64,000 nucleotides of DNA from Thermoproteota archaeon (lineage in GTDB: Archaea; Korarchaeota; Korarchaeia; Korarchaeales; Korarchaeaceae), in contig JAOZFH010000028.1 in NCBI GenBank assembly GCA_027491415.1, positions 1 through 64,000 of the forward strand, given 5' to 3'. The notes under the pieces are model-generated. The model had not been told where the DNA came from and did no database searches. It saw only the letters and a program-made list of their open reading frames with translations. The first letter of the stretch is position 1; each line of letters starts with the position of its first letter. Positions 52,044-60,071 of this stretch are shown piece after piece. The position numbers were made by a program, and so were the translations under genes.

Positions 52044-52430
52044 ATGCGGCGAAAGAGTATCCGCGAAGTCTGTAAATGCATCATCCTGTCCGTTCTCATA
52101 ACTTCGGTATCGCTGCTATTAGCGGTACCCTCGTCGTTTCAGCCACTATCTATACCCGTGTCGGACGAGAACACCGATGTCGGATACTTCACTTGGGCGT
52201 GGGCCTATGTGTCGGCTAGCTACAATCCACGCACGAACACTTACTCGAATTGGTTCCACGACTATGATTATGGTAGTGTAGTTAGCTGGGTGACAGCTCA
52301 AAGAGGAATCTATCAGACAGGGGATTCTCCATACGGGGGATTCACGCTAATATGCACGAACGCAGTCTTGCCTGATGGAAGCGTGAGGTATAACGGTGCG
52401 TGCGCGTACGCAGAAATAGGTTCTCCTTGA
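52044..52430 (+). CDS. Secreted peptide resembling lactococcin 972
   Basis: A 128-residue preprotein. Residues 1-28 form a basic, hydrophobic leader with signal-peptide features. The remainder is rich in Tyr, Trp, Gly and Ser. Residues 67-80 (YSNWFHDYDYGSVV) match by eye the YSNYHHGSKTHSATVV-like core of lactococcin 972 bacteriocins, and the following Q-R-G...G-G-F-T spacing also fits. Cys104 and Cys120 could form a disulfide. Lactococcin 972 relatives block septum formation through lipid II in bacteria, so an archaeal target must differ. The likeness is short and needs a profile search. Confidence 0.5.
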   Translation: MRRKSIREVCKCIILSVLITSVSLLLAVPSSFQPLSIPVSDENTDVGYFTWAWAYVSASYNPRTNTYSNWFHDYDYGSVVSWVTAQRGIYQTGDSPYGGFTLICTNAVLPDGSVRYNGACAYAEIGSP

Positions 52431-52446
52431 CGCGAGGGGGCTGGAC

Positions 52447-53472
52447 ATGGATCTTAAGAACAAGAAGAGACCCTTTGCCCCCCCTCTTCCTTTTCTCTTA
52501 GCGGTGATCGTAAGTGGGTTCGCAGCCTCACATGCGCTCGCTCAAGAGCCCCTCCCGATACAGGAGATCAAGGTAGCATTTGGGGGAGCAGGGTCGTTCT
52601 GCCAGCTAGTGTTGGATGACGGGGGCGTTGTCAGCACGGCCTTCGGTGGATCTGTCCTTGGCACTTACGGCTGGGAGCTGCTCGGATACGAGGGTCGGTT
52701 TGCGAGGCTGAGGGTCTGGCTGAGCGTCAATGCAACTAGAATGGAGTACAAGGGAAGGGAGTTCAGCGAGAGGGCCAGGAGCGGGGATCTCTCGTTTGTC
52801 AAGAGGGTAAAGATTAGCTCCCTCAAATACCTCTCGGCACGCGGAAATACCGTGATGATGGAGGGAAACTTCTCGATCTTTCATGAAGAGGAGGTGCTGC
52901 TGGACCCTGCAACCAATATGCTAGTCGATTCTGCGGGAGAGCCGTGGGGAAGGTTTCTCCTTTGGATAAATCCGGCCAGAGTTCCATTTAGCGGTTCAAT
53001 TCGTGAGGTCGCCATAGTGAGGTGGCTTGGAAATGAGACCTTGGAGTGGAACGTGAGCAGGGAGACTCTTCCCGAGCCCATCGATGTGCCTGGCCTCGTA
53101 GCGTCGCGAGTGATTCAAGCCACAGCGGAGATAGGCTTCGAGCATCCAGTAGCTGGGGCATACATATCCTCCCTAGACGCCGTGTATGATGAGGGGACAG
53201 GAGCCTTCTTGGGCGCGCCAGCCGCTTACGCGGACGACTTCCTAACTCAGAAAGCTGGCGTGGTGCTCCTGCTGTGCGTTAACCTAGGAGGAGAGGGGCA
53301 GCAAAGGACTTTCGGGATAAGAGCGATCGAGGTTGTATCCCAACCACAGGTGGAGAGAACGAGCACTTACCTTGACCCCTGGCTACTCCGCCAGGCCGCC
53401 TTGGCTGCCATCGCGGTGATCGCGGCTATATGCCTTCTCTTAGCGGCTGGGCGGTCGATGAGGATTGGCTGA
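52447..53472 (+). CDS. Exoprotein with signal peptide and C-terminal TM anchor
   Basis: A 341-residue protein with an N-terminal signal (about residues 14-35, LPFLLAVIVSGFAASHALAQ), an extracellular beta-rich domain of about 260 residues containing NXS/T sites, and a C-terminal TM helix near residues 312-332. It starts 17 nt after the peptide gene and overlaps the ABC ATPase gene. I do not recognise the family. In the bacteriocin interpretation it would be an immunity or export partner facing outside. Confidence 0.6.
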   Translation: MDLKNKKRPFAPPLPFLLAVIVSGFAASHALAQEPLPIQEIKVAFGGAGSFCQLVLDDGGVVSTAFGGSVLGTYGWELLGYEGRFARLRVWLSVNATRMEYKGREFSERARSGDLSFVKRVKISSLKYLSARGNTVMMEGNFSIFHEEEVLLDPATNMLVDSAGEPWGRFLLWINPARVPFSGSIREVAIVRWLGNETLEWNVSRETLPEPIDVPGLVASRVIQATAEIGFEHPVAGAYISSLDAVYDEGTGAFLGAPAAYADDFLTQKAGVVLLLCVNLGGEGQQRTFGIRAIEVVSQPQVERTSTYLDPWLLRQAALAAIAVIAAICLLLAAGRSMRIG

Positions 53473-54376
53473 CAGGTTAGTAGTTGCAAGCAACCTGACG
53501 AAGTCCTTCGGCCGCACAAGGGCCTTGAAGTCCGTGAGTTTTGCGCTCGATCGCGGGATTCACAGCCTAATTGGGCCGAACGGCGCAGGCAAGACGACGC
53601 TCCTCAGAATCCTGGCTGGCCTATTGAGGCCGAATCGTGGAGAGGTCAGGGTACTGGGGTTAGACCCCACGCACGAAGGAGAGAGGGTCTCGCTAATGCG
53701 GAGAGTTGGAATCGTTCACGAGAACCCTTCCTTCCCGCTTTGGGCTACTGGAAGGTCGCTGTTGGAGAGGGCCGCCAAGATGAAGGGAGTCTCTGACGTA
53801 GTAGGAGAGGTCAAGAGGGTCGCTGAACTGACCGGATGCTCAGAATACATAGGTAGGAAGACGGGAGAGTACTCGGCCGGAATGAAGCAGAGGCTCGAGA
53901 TAGCTCTCGCGCTCATCGGAGACCCCGAACTTGTTTTGATGGATGAACCAACCTCTAATCTCGATCCAATTGGTCGCTCACGTGTCTTGAGACTGATTTC
54001 CAGGCTTCACAGGAGTTCGGGGGTTAACTTCATAATATCGACTCACGCACTGAGCGGGTTAGAGCCCATTATTACAGAAATTCTCTTCCTTAGAGAGGGG
54101 CGACTAATACTCAGCGGTAGGTTCGACGAGTTGAAGGAGAGCTTGGGCAGGTGGGTGCTTTTGGTAAGCGAATCTGCCCGCCAGGAGCTTGAAGTTGGTT
54201 TCTCAGCTAGGCTTGCAGTCTCGAGGCCCGGGAGGTACGGAGTGATCTCAAGCGAGATTGTGGAACTTCTGTCTTGGCTATGCGCACGGGCCGAGAGAGG
54301 AGAAGTCCCAGCGGGGGTTGAGCTGAGAGAATTGTCGTTGGATGAGCTTTTTGAAGTAGTAGTGAAGGGGGGATAA
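53465..54376 (+). CDS. ABC transporter ATP-binding protein
   Basis: A 303-residue ATPase with Walker A GPNGAGKTTLLRILAG, signature YSAGMKQRLEIALAL, Walker B LVLMDEPTSNLDPIGR and a switch His in ISTHALSG. It resembles bacteriocin-immunity and ABC-2 export ATPases. The TTG at 53465 lies within the previous gene, giving translational coupling. It pairs with the permease 4 nt downstream. Confidence 0.85.
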   Translation: MADRLVVASNLTKSFGRTRALKSVSFALDRGIHSLIGPNGAGKTTLLRILAGLLRPNRGEVRVLGLDPTHEGERVSLMRRVGIVHENPSFPLWATGRSLLERAAKMKGVSDVVGEVKRVAELTGCSEYIGRKTGEYSAGMKQRLEIALALIGDPELVLMDEPTSNLDPIGRSRVLRLISRLHRSSGVNFIISTHALSGLEPIITEILFLREGRLILSGRFDELKESLGRWVLLVSESARQELEVGFSARLAVSRPGRYGVISSEIVELLSWLCARAERGEVPAGVELRELSLDELFEVVVKGG

Positions 54377-54379
54377 ATC

Positions 54380-55192
54380 ATGAAGGGCTCTCTCAGTCAG
54401 CTGATGTGGGAATTGAGAGGTCTCCTCAGGTTTCCGATACTTGAGGCTTACGTCGCGATACTAACTCTTGCATCTTGTTGGCATGCCATGACAGGAGGGA
54501 TACGCATTGGACTATCTTCACAGGTCTTCCTGAGGGAGATCTTCGAGTCGTCGCTAGTCCGGGCTTGCGCGTGTGCCGCCCTGTACGGATCGCTGACCTG
54601 GGGAATCCTCAATGCAACGCTAGTTTCATCCGCTGCCGCCATAGTCTTCGCCCGAGAGTGTGAGGGAGGGTACCTCAGATACTCGCTCTCCCTGCCCTTG
54701 AGCAGGGGATGTCTATTTGGGGTGAAGTTCTTAGCCATGTCAGCACTTTTGGTGCTGGCTCACTTGATCTCAATGCTCTTCTCGCTGCTGGCGTCCTGCC
54801 CATCTTACGCGCCTTCCTCCATCGTCTTTATCCTGAGGAACTTTCCCCTGTTCTTCGCTGGGTTTTTGGCCTCCTTAGCAGTTCCCACGGCCATAGCGAC
54901 CCTAGTGGCTGTGGTCTCAAGGAACTCCATCGTGACACTAGTCTCAACAATGCTCCTAGATCACGCGATTCGGACTATCTCCCTCCTGTTAGCCGCATCA
55001 AATCCTACCATCTCCCTGCTGGGATCCGGAGCCGCGTTAGCTGCCGCGGCTATGACAGTCAAGCCAGATTCTCCAGCCGCTCTCCTATTTGAGCAGATGA
55101 CCTATCGGTCCTTAGCGCTCTCTATGGCCCTAGCGAGCCCTATGATTGTAGCAGCCTACAGCTACTTCTCCAGAGTGCTCGAGGTGACCTAG
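54380..55192 (+). CDS. ABC-2 type permease of the peptide cluster
   Basis: A 270-residue protein with six hydrophobic helices in the ABC-2 layout (a re-entrant-like first helix pair and the SLPLSRGCLFGVKFLAMSAL segment). It should form the membrane half of the transporter with the ATPase. Sequence is lower in GC and more varied in arginine codons than the chromosome around it. Substrate is inferred to be the adjacent peptide or its toxic effect. Confidence 0.75.
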   Translation: MKGSLSQLMWELRGLLRFPILEAYVAILTLASCWHAMTGGIRIGLSSQVFLREIFESSLVRACACAALYGSLTWGILNATLVSSAAAIVFARECEGGYLRYSLSLPLSRGCLFGVKFLAMSALLVLAHLISMLFSLLASCPSYAPSSIVFILRNFPLFFAGFLASLAVPTAIATLVAVVSRNSIVTLVSTMLLDHAIRTISLLLAASNPTISLLGSGAALAAAAMTVKPDSPAALLFEQMTYRSLALSMALASPMIVAAYSYFSRVLEVT

Positions 55193-55193
55193 T

Positions 55194-55697
55194 GTGGAGC
55201 CTCTCGCGCGTAGAGCTATCACGATTTGGGCGGTAGCGTCTGCGGCGTGGCTTATAGCGCTCTTGGCGTCGTCAATTCAGCCTTTTTACCCGATGGAGCG
55301 GGGAAGCTTTAGGGTGTGGCCTAACGGCGTGGAGTACTCGCTGATATACCTCCCCGTCGAGAGGCAGGTGCGAATCAGACTATTTGCAGAGTCCACGCTG
55401 ACGGGAACACTCGCAGTCCTCGATTTAAATGGTAATGAACTTAAATCATGCTCTGTGGCTGGCCCGACTATCTTGAGTTTTTCCCCTGAAAGGAGAGGAG
55501 GCTACGTCATTGCCCTGAAAAGTTCCTCTGATCGCGACGAGGCGTACTCCCTAGAAGTTGAGGTTCAGCCGGGTCTCCCACATTCCTCCCTAGAGAGGCC
55601 AGTCGTATCCTTGGCTATGTCAGCTCTTCTCCTAGTTCTCTTTAGACTTTGGTCAGATCGACGTTCGAGGTACCACGGGGGTGGCGCGAGTATCTAA
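55194..55697 (+). CDS. Two-TM protein with small exodomain, unknown
   Basis: A 167-residue protein with hydrophobic helices at residues 10-28 (TIWAVASAAWLIALLASS) and about 139-152, enclosing a domain of about 105 residues outside the membrane. GTG start at 55194, directly after the permease stop. The last 17 bases overlap the second methyltransferase copy. No family is recognised; placement suggests an accessory membrane protein of the transporter. Confidence 0.55.
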   Translation: MEPLARRAITIWAVASAAWLIALLASSIQPFYPMERGSFRVWPNGVEYSLIYLPVERQVRIRLFAESTLTGTLAVLDLNGNELKSCSVAGPTILSFSPERRGGYVIALKSSSDRDEAYSLEVEVQPGLPHSSLERPVVSLAMSALLLVLFRLWSDRRSRYHGGGASI

Positions 55698-56456
55698 AGA
55701 ACTACCGCAGAGCTTGAGTGGAGTGTACAGTCACCCGCTCTACTATGACATAGCCTTCGGGTGGGATCCGACTCGAGAAGCCGACTTTTACTGTGAGGTA
55801 TTCAAGAGACACGCAGGAAGCGTGCGGAGAGTGTTGGAGCTGGGATGCGGCACTAGGGGGATATTAATCGAGCTGGCCAAGAGGGGTTTCTACTGCGTTG
55901 GACTCGATATAAGCCCCGAGATGGCGAAATTCTGCGCGAGGAAGGCCCGGCGCCTTGGGGTACCAGTTGAGGTTCTCAGAGCAGATATGACCGACTTCCA
56001 CATATCAGGATTCGACGCGGCATACTCGGCCATCAACAGGTATCCGCATTGCTCACAGACGAGAAGCTAGAGTTGCACTACTCTTGCGTTTCCAAGGCGC
56101 TGAGAACAGGGGGAGTCTACGTGATAGACGCGGCCCTGAACCCGTCGCCCGGAGACCGAGAGGAGTGGGAAGAGGAGAGAGACGGGATCACTGTGAGGGC
56201 AGAGAGGGAGGTCGTGAACCTGCTCCCAAGAGGGCGCGTGCTGGACAGGCTTAGGCTGGTCGTCAGAGAGCGAGGGAAGTCGTTCGAACTCCTCGACGAG
56301 TCGCCGTCTCGGAGGATGTCCCCAGCCGATCTGTCAGAGTTGCCAGGGAGGTTTGGGCTGGAACCGGTCGCGTGGTACCTGTCCTTTGATCCCGAGGACG
56401 AGGTGAACTCGCCACCGGAGAGGGGAAGAGTGATCGCAGTTCTCAGAAGGGTGTGA
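55681..56456 (+). pseudogene. Second methyltransferase copy, one-base frameshift
   Basis: This is a close relative of the gene at 50966 (same SHPLYYDIAFGWDP start, LELGCGTRG motif I, DESPSRRMSPADLSELPGRF tail). At about 56038-56041 a single base appears to be missing: the intact copy encodes SAVNTISALLTDEA, whereas here the frame breaks after SAIN and resumes as ALLTDEK. Read across it is about 258 residues. It could be a recent pseudogene, a programmed shift or a sequencing error. It is coupled to the end of the peptide cluster. Confidence 0.75.
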
Positions 56457-56464
56457 GCTTCGGG

Positions 56465-56487
56465 TCTGGAAGTCCAACACTTCCAGA
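56465..56487 (+). terminator. Hairpin after the methyltransferase copy
   Basis: TCTGGAAGT and ACTTCCAGA form a 9-bp perfect stem with a CCAAC loop, 8 bases after the stop codon. No long U-tract follows, so an archaeal terminator or an mRNA 3' stabiliser are both possible. Confidence 0.45.
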
Positions 56488-56686
56488 TTCACATTACCAA
56501 CCTCTCAAAGTGCAAGAGGCATCCTTCTTGCGCTCGAGCGGCCGGGAGCTGGATCAACACCGCTCTCTCGCAAATCTACACTTGATTCCAAGGGTAGCTT
56601 AACCAGAGAGTGGCCTCAGACCGTCATGTGGGAAGGGTCCCTGACTCCTCCCAAAACGCCCGTATTTGGTCCTGAGGTGCGAACGC

Positions 56687-56800
56687 TCAGGGGCCGCCAG
56701 CGTAGGGCTCTGGACTCCTGTTCACGACCTCCTCTGTGAACTGGAACACCGCCCTCCTGACCTGACAGAACCTCCCACGACGCGCGTCACTTCAAACAGC
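56687..56800 (-). pseudogene. Short coding-like remnant
   Basis: Within the 349-base gap 56457-56805, the minus strand reads VRRAVFQFTEEVVNRSPEPY followed by AGGP and a TGA (56687-56689), with an EVTRVVGGS-like piece in another frame just upstream. It looks like the C-terminus of a lost gene. The rest of the gap holds nothing recognisable. Confidence 0.3.
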
Positions 56801-56805
56801 GGCTC

Positions 56806-57219
56806 TCAGCTCACGAAAATGTCTACAAACTCCCAGGGTGTCAACACTCTAACTCCCTTTACCCAACCAAAGTGCCTCCTGTTGTGCGTGATTATGTCAG
56901 CCTTGAGGAGGACGGCCTGCGCCCCGACGATGTAGTCCCTGGCGTGGTGCCTGAAGGGCAGCCTCCTCCTGTTGTCGTAGGCCGCCTCCGCCGCCATCCT
57001 GGCTGCCTCCCTCGATATCGACGGGACCTCGGCCCTCAGCGCCTTGAGATCCTCCTCCAGATCCTCGGCGCTCAGCCCCGAGTAGATGTACCAGAGGGCC
57101 GTCTCAGCGTAGACCACGGGGCTGACGTAGACGCTGATTCGCTCAGAGTTCAACCTGAGCCACGCTAGGAAGGACCTCTCCCTGAAGGCGGTGCTGTCAA
57201 GCATTACTCTCGAGCTCAA
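56806..57219 (-). CDS. vapC: PIN-domain ribonuclease toxin (VapC family)
   Basis: A 137-residue PIN protein: Asp in VMLDSTAFRERS (first catalytic site), Glu in PVVYAETALW, Asp in HHARDYIVGAQAVLL and the final THNRRHFGWVKGVRVLTP. The layout matches functional VapC toxins. It overlaps the ribbon-helix-helix antitoxin gene by 23 nt. All acidic residues are visible. Confidence 0.8.
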   Translation of the reverse strand: MSSRVMLDSTAFRERSFLAWLRLNSERISVYVSPVVYAETALWYIYSGLSAEDLEEDLKALRAEVPSISREAARMAAEAAYDNRRRLPFRHHARDYIVGAQAVLLKADIITHNRRHFGWVKGVRVLTPWEFVDIFVS

Positions 57220-57505
57220 CCCCCCACCTCCCCCTGAAGAGGGCCGGGGTCAGCCCGCTGGCCGCGGCCTGCTCAAGCCTACGCGACCTCTCCGCCCAGG
57301 CTGGGTCTTCAGACTCTACAAGGTTCCTGGCCCTCTCCAGCTCCCCTCTGATCTCAGGGCTCACCTCGGGGGCGTGCTCTTCAATCAGGTCCCGCTCAAA
57401 GAGGTCTAGGAGCATCTCCAAGACTTTGTGCTGCGGTATGTCCAGAAGGGAGGCGAGCCTCTTGACGCGCCTCCTCAGCTCGTCCGGCACCGTTATGGTT
57501 GACAT
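57197..57505 (-). CDS. vapB: Ribbon-helix-helix antitoxin (VapB/CopG type)
   Basis: A 102-residue antitoxin. STITVPDELRRRVKRLASLL is a CopG-type ribbon-helix-helix start, and the acidic, Pro-containing tail should bind the toxin. The ATG at 57505 (MSTITVP) is chosen; the upstream open frame to 57709 would cross the TATA-like TTTTTATATTAAC (minus strand, about 57523-57535), 25 nt before the ATG. It should autoregulate the pair. Confidence 0.8.
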   Translation of the reverse strand: MSTITVPDELRRRVKRLASLLDIPQHKVLEMLLDLFERDLIEEHAPEVSPEIRGELERARNLVESEDPAWAERSRRLEQAAASGLTPALFRGRWGVELESNA

Positions 57506-57699
57506 TGAGCAATTATTCAGTTTGTTAATATAAAAAGAGGCGCTACGGACTGAAGTCGTGTCATCCAGGCCCCCGAGCCGCCGGATGCTCGGGCTGGCAG
57601 CCATGTGCGAGGCAGGCCCCAGTCTGGCCGTCTCTAAATTCCCACCCGGAGTCCCCTCAAAATAAAACTGTGCCGGGCTAGCGGATCCGGAGCCCTCCC

Positions 57700-58602
57700 A
57701 TGAGCCCAATTGAGCTGGTAGTGCCGGTGTTCTCCCTCATAGCCGTCGGCTGGGTACTCTCCAGGATCGGACTCGCCGGAGACGCGTGGGTCTCTGCCCT
57801 GAACGACTACGCCTACTACGTGGCGTTTCCGGCCCTCATGCTCGCTAGCCTGGCGACTAGACCCCTCTCAGGTCTGGGGGCTATGATAGCCGTGAACGCG
57901 GTCTACCTTGTGGTCTCGATGGTCCTGGCCCTACTGGCCGCGAAGGCCCTCAGGCTAGACAGCTCCCTGGCCGCCACGCTGGTCTTCTCTGGAAGCTTCG
58001 GAAACGTCGTGTACATGGGATTCCCGCTGGCCGAGAGGGCCTTCGGAGAGGAGGGCCTGTTCCTGGCCGCCGGGATAGCCTCCACACACCTGGCCGTCAT
58101 GCTCTCGGTAGGCCTCTCGCTGGCCCAGGTAGCATCGTCGGGGGAGGCGAACGCGCGGGACGCCGCGGTGAGGGTGGCCAGAGTTCCGCTGTTCTGGGCG
58201 GCCGCCGTGGGGCTAGCGCTCTCGACGCTCAACGTGCGCTTGCCGGAGCTGGTCCTCTACCCCCTGCAGGCGCTGGGTCGATCGGCCTCGCCCACCGCCC
58301 TGTTCGCCCTAGGGGCCTTCCTCCAGGCGCGGGGCATCGGAGAGGAGCTCTCCAGACCGGTGGTAGTCTCGGCCTACAAACTCCTCGCGCTCCCTGCCAT
58401 CGCATACGCGACTGCGAGGGCCCTCGGTTTGGGCGGAGTTCAGCTGGGATGCACCCTGCTCCTGTCGGCCGCCCCGCTGGCCGTCACCAACTTCGTGGTG
58501 GCCGACAAGTTCGGGCTGGACGTGGAAACGGTCGCGTCGGCCATAGTCCTGTCGACCCTCGGATCCGCCCTCACTTTGTCGATCCTGGCCGCCTTCCTGT
58601 GA
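57700..58602 (+). CDS. AEC-family (auxin efflux carrier type) transporter
   Basis: A 300-residue protein with ten hydrophobic segments in two inverted halves. YYVAFPALMLASLA and GSFGNVVYMGFPLAERAFGE are typical AEC motifs (N-x-x-(Y/F)-M-G-x-P). Known members move malate, malonate or other organic anions. ATG at 57700; AAATAAAAC at 57658-57666 is a TATA candidate. Confidence 0.85.
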   Translation: MSPIELVVPVFSLIAVGWVLSRIGLAGDAWVSALNDYAYYVAFPALMLASLATRPLSGLGAMIAVNAVYLVVSMVLALLAAKALRLDSSLAATLVFSGSFGNVVYMGFPLAERAFGEEGLFLAAGIASTHLAVMLSVGLSLAQVASSGEANARDAAVRVARVPLFWAAAVGLALSTLNVRLPELVLYPLQALGRSASPTALFALGAFLQARGIGEELSRPVVVSAYKLLALPAIAYATARALGLGGVQLGCTLLLSAAPLAVTNFVVADKFGLDVETVASAIVLSTLGSALTLSILAAFL

Positions 58603-58629
58603 CCCTCGCGGCCCTCGAGCCACGCGCGG

Positions 58630-59334
58630 CTAGCCTAGCACCGACTGGACGGCTCTGGGAACCTCCCCGAACTCTCGGATCACCGCGTCGGCGGCCCCGT
58701 GATCCGAGCCTGGGGGCCCAAGCAGTATGGCCCTCACCCCCGCGGACCTGGCCCCGATCACGTCGTCGACCAGCTCGTCTCCGACCATGACGGCCTCAGA
58801 GGGCTCTGCGCCTAGGGACTCCAGGGCGCGGCCGAATATCTCAGGGTGCGGCTTCCTGAGGCCCACATCGTAGGAGGTAACCACCTCGTCGAAGTAGTCT
58901 AGGAGCCCGTGCATCCTGAGCTTCTCGACCACCATCGGCCCGTAGGTCACGTTCGAGACCACGGCCAGCCTGTATCTTCCGCTCAGCCCCCTGAGGGCCC
59001 GCTCGACTCCCCTCCTGATTCTCGTGAACTCCAGGTACGGCGCCGAGTAGGCCCTCAGGTGGGCCTCGGTGACCTCGGAGTCGACCCCGACGGTCCTGAG
59101 GAATGCGCGGATGTCCTCCTCGGCCGGGATCTCCACCAGCCTCGTTGTTCGCTCTACCCAAAGCGCGTCCCAGTGCCGCTCGTACTCGGCGACCGCCCTC
59201 TCCAGGACCTCAGACGTGGGCTCCACGCCCGAGGCCAGCAGGAGGCCCCTGACACGAGCCACCCTGAAGTCCCTGCGGGGCCTCGCGGGCTCTATTATGG
59301 TCCCCCACATGTCTACAAGGACGGCGCGACTCAT
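58630..59334 (-). CDS. HAD-superfamily hydrolase
   Basis: A 234-residue HAD protein with motif I VLVDMWGTI (nucleophile Asp8), motif II VVSNVTYG, motif III KPHPEIFGRAL and motif IV MVGDELVDDVIGARSAG. The second Asp of motif I (D-x-D) is Trp, which occurs in some HAD subfamilies and often alters phosphatase activity. It is downstream of the phosphoesterase gene by 15 nt on the same strand. Confidence 0.82.
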   Translation of the reverse strand: MSRAVLVDMWGTIIEPARPRRDFRVARVRGLLLASGVEPTSEVLERAVAEYERHWDALWVERTTRLVEIPAEEDIRAFLRTVGVDSEVTEAHLRAYSAPYLEFTRIRRGVERALRGLSGRYRLAVVSNVTYGPMVVEKLRMHGLLDYFDEVVTSYDVGLRKPHPEIFGRALESLGAEPSEAVMVGDELVDDVIGARSAGVRAILLGPPGSDHGAADAVIREFGEVPRAVQSVLG

Positions 59335-59349
59335 TCCCTAGTCACCCGC

Positions 59350-60018
59350 TCAGAAGGTGAACCCGGGTCTCCCAGCCCTCGACACCTTGACCTCTGCGAT
59401 CTCGCCCTCCCTCAGCCTGATCGAGCAGTACATCCCCCTACTCGCCGGTCCGGGGTTCACCGCAAGCGTCCTCCCCAGCCTCTCCATGCCCGCAGACTCG
59501 TGTATGTGCCCGCAGACGCACAGGAGGGGCTGGAACTCCTCTATGTACCTTCGGACTGACTTGGACCCCGCGTGGCCGCCGGCGCGTGGGATGTCGAGGG
59601 TCGTGCCGTGGGGCGGCGCGTGGGACAGCAGGATGTCCACCCTCCCCAGGCCCCGGAGCAGGCCCCAGATCCGATCCTCGCCCAGCTCTATCGGCGTGGA
59701 GAAGGGTCCTGGGTTCGCCCCACCGACGCCCCCGATCGAGATCCCGTGAACGCTCACGGCCTTTCCATGGACGTTCTCCGACGAGCCAATTCTCTCCACG
59801 CTGAGGAGCTCGGGGGGATCCATGTTTCCCGGCACGAACAGGGTGGGGAACCCCTCGAAGTACTGGAGGACCTCCTCGATGTCCTGAAGGTCCCCGGCAT
59901 TCGTCAGGTCGCCGGACAGCAGGACGAGGTCGGGACTCTCCTCGGCCAGGGCCGAGAGTATCGCCTGTGGCCTCCCGTGTATGTCCACCGCCGCCAGTAT
60001 CCGGAGGGTGCCGACCAT
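59350..60018 (-). CDS. Metallophosphoesterase (YfcE/MPP type)
   Basis: A 222-residue calcineurin-like phosphoesterase. All metal motifs appear in order: AAVDIHGR (DxH), LLSGDLTNAG (GD), VPGNMDPPE (GNxD), LLSHAPPHG (H) and CVCGHIHESAG (GHxH). The family includes phosphodiesterases and nucleotide phosphatases. It forms an operon with the HAD gene; the two may act in sequence on one phosphoester. Confidence 0.85.
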   Translation of the reverse strand: MVGTLRILAAVDIHGRPQAILSALAEESPDLVLLSGDLTNAGDLQDIEEVLQYFEGFPTLFVPGNMDPPELLSVERIGSSENVHGKAVSVHGISIGGVGGANPGPFSTPIELGEDRIWGLLRGLGRVDILLSHAPPHGTTLDIPRAGGHAGSKSVRRYIEEFQPLLCVCGHIHESAGMERLGRTLAVNPGPASRGMYCSIRLREGEIAEVKVSRAGRPGFTF

Positions 60019-60071
60019 CGGGTGTGCCGCGCCGGGAAGCCGATATATTCCCCTCGCCGCCCTCCGACCAG

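Noticed and set aside
56465-56487. Insertion-sequence terminal repeat
   Set aside because: No matching second end, target duplication or transposase was found.
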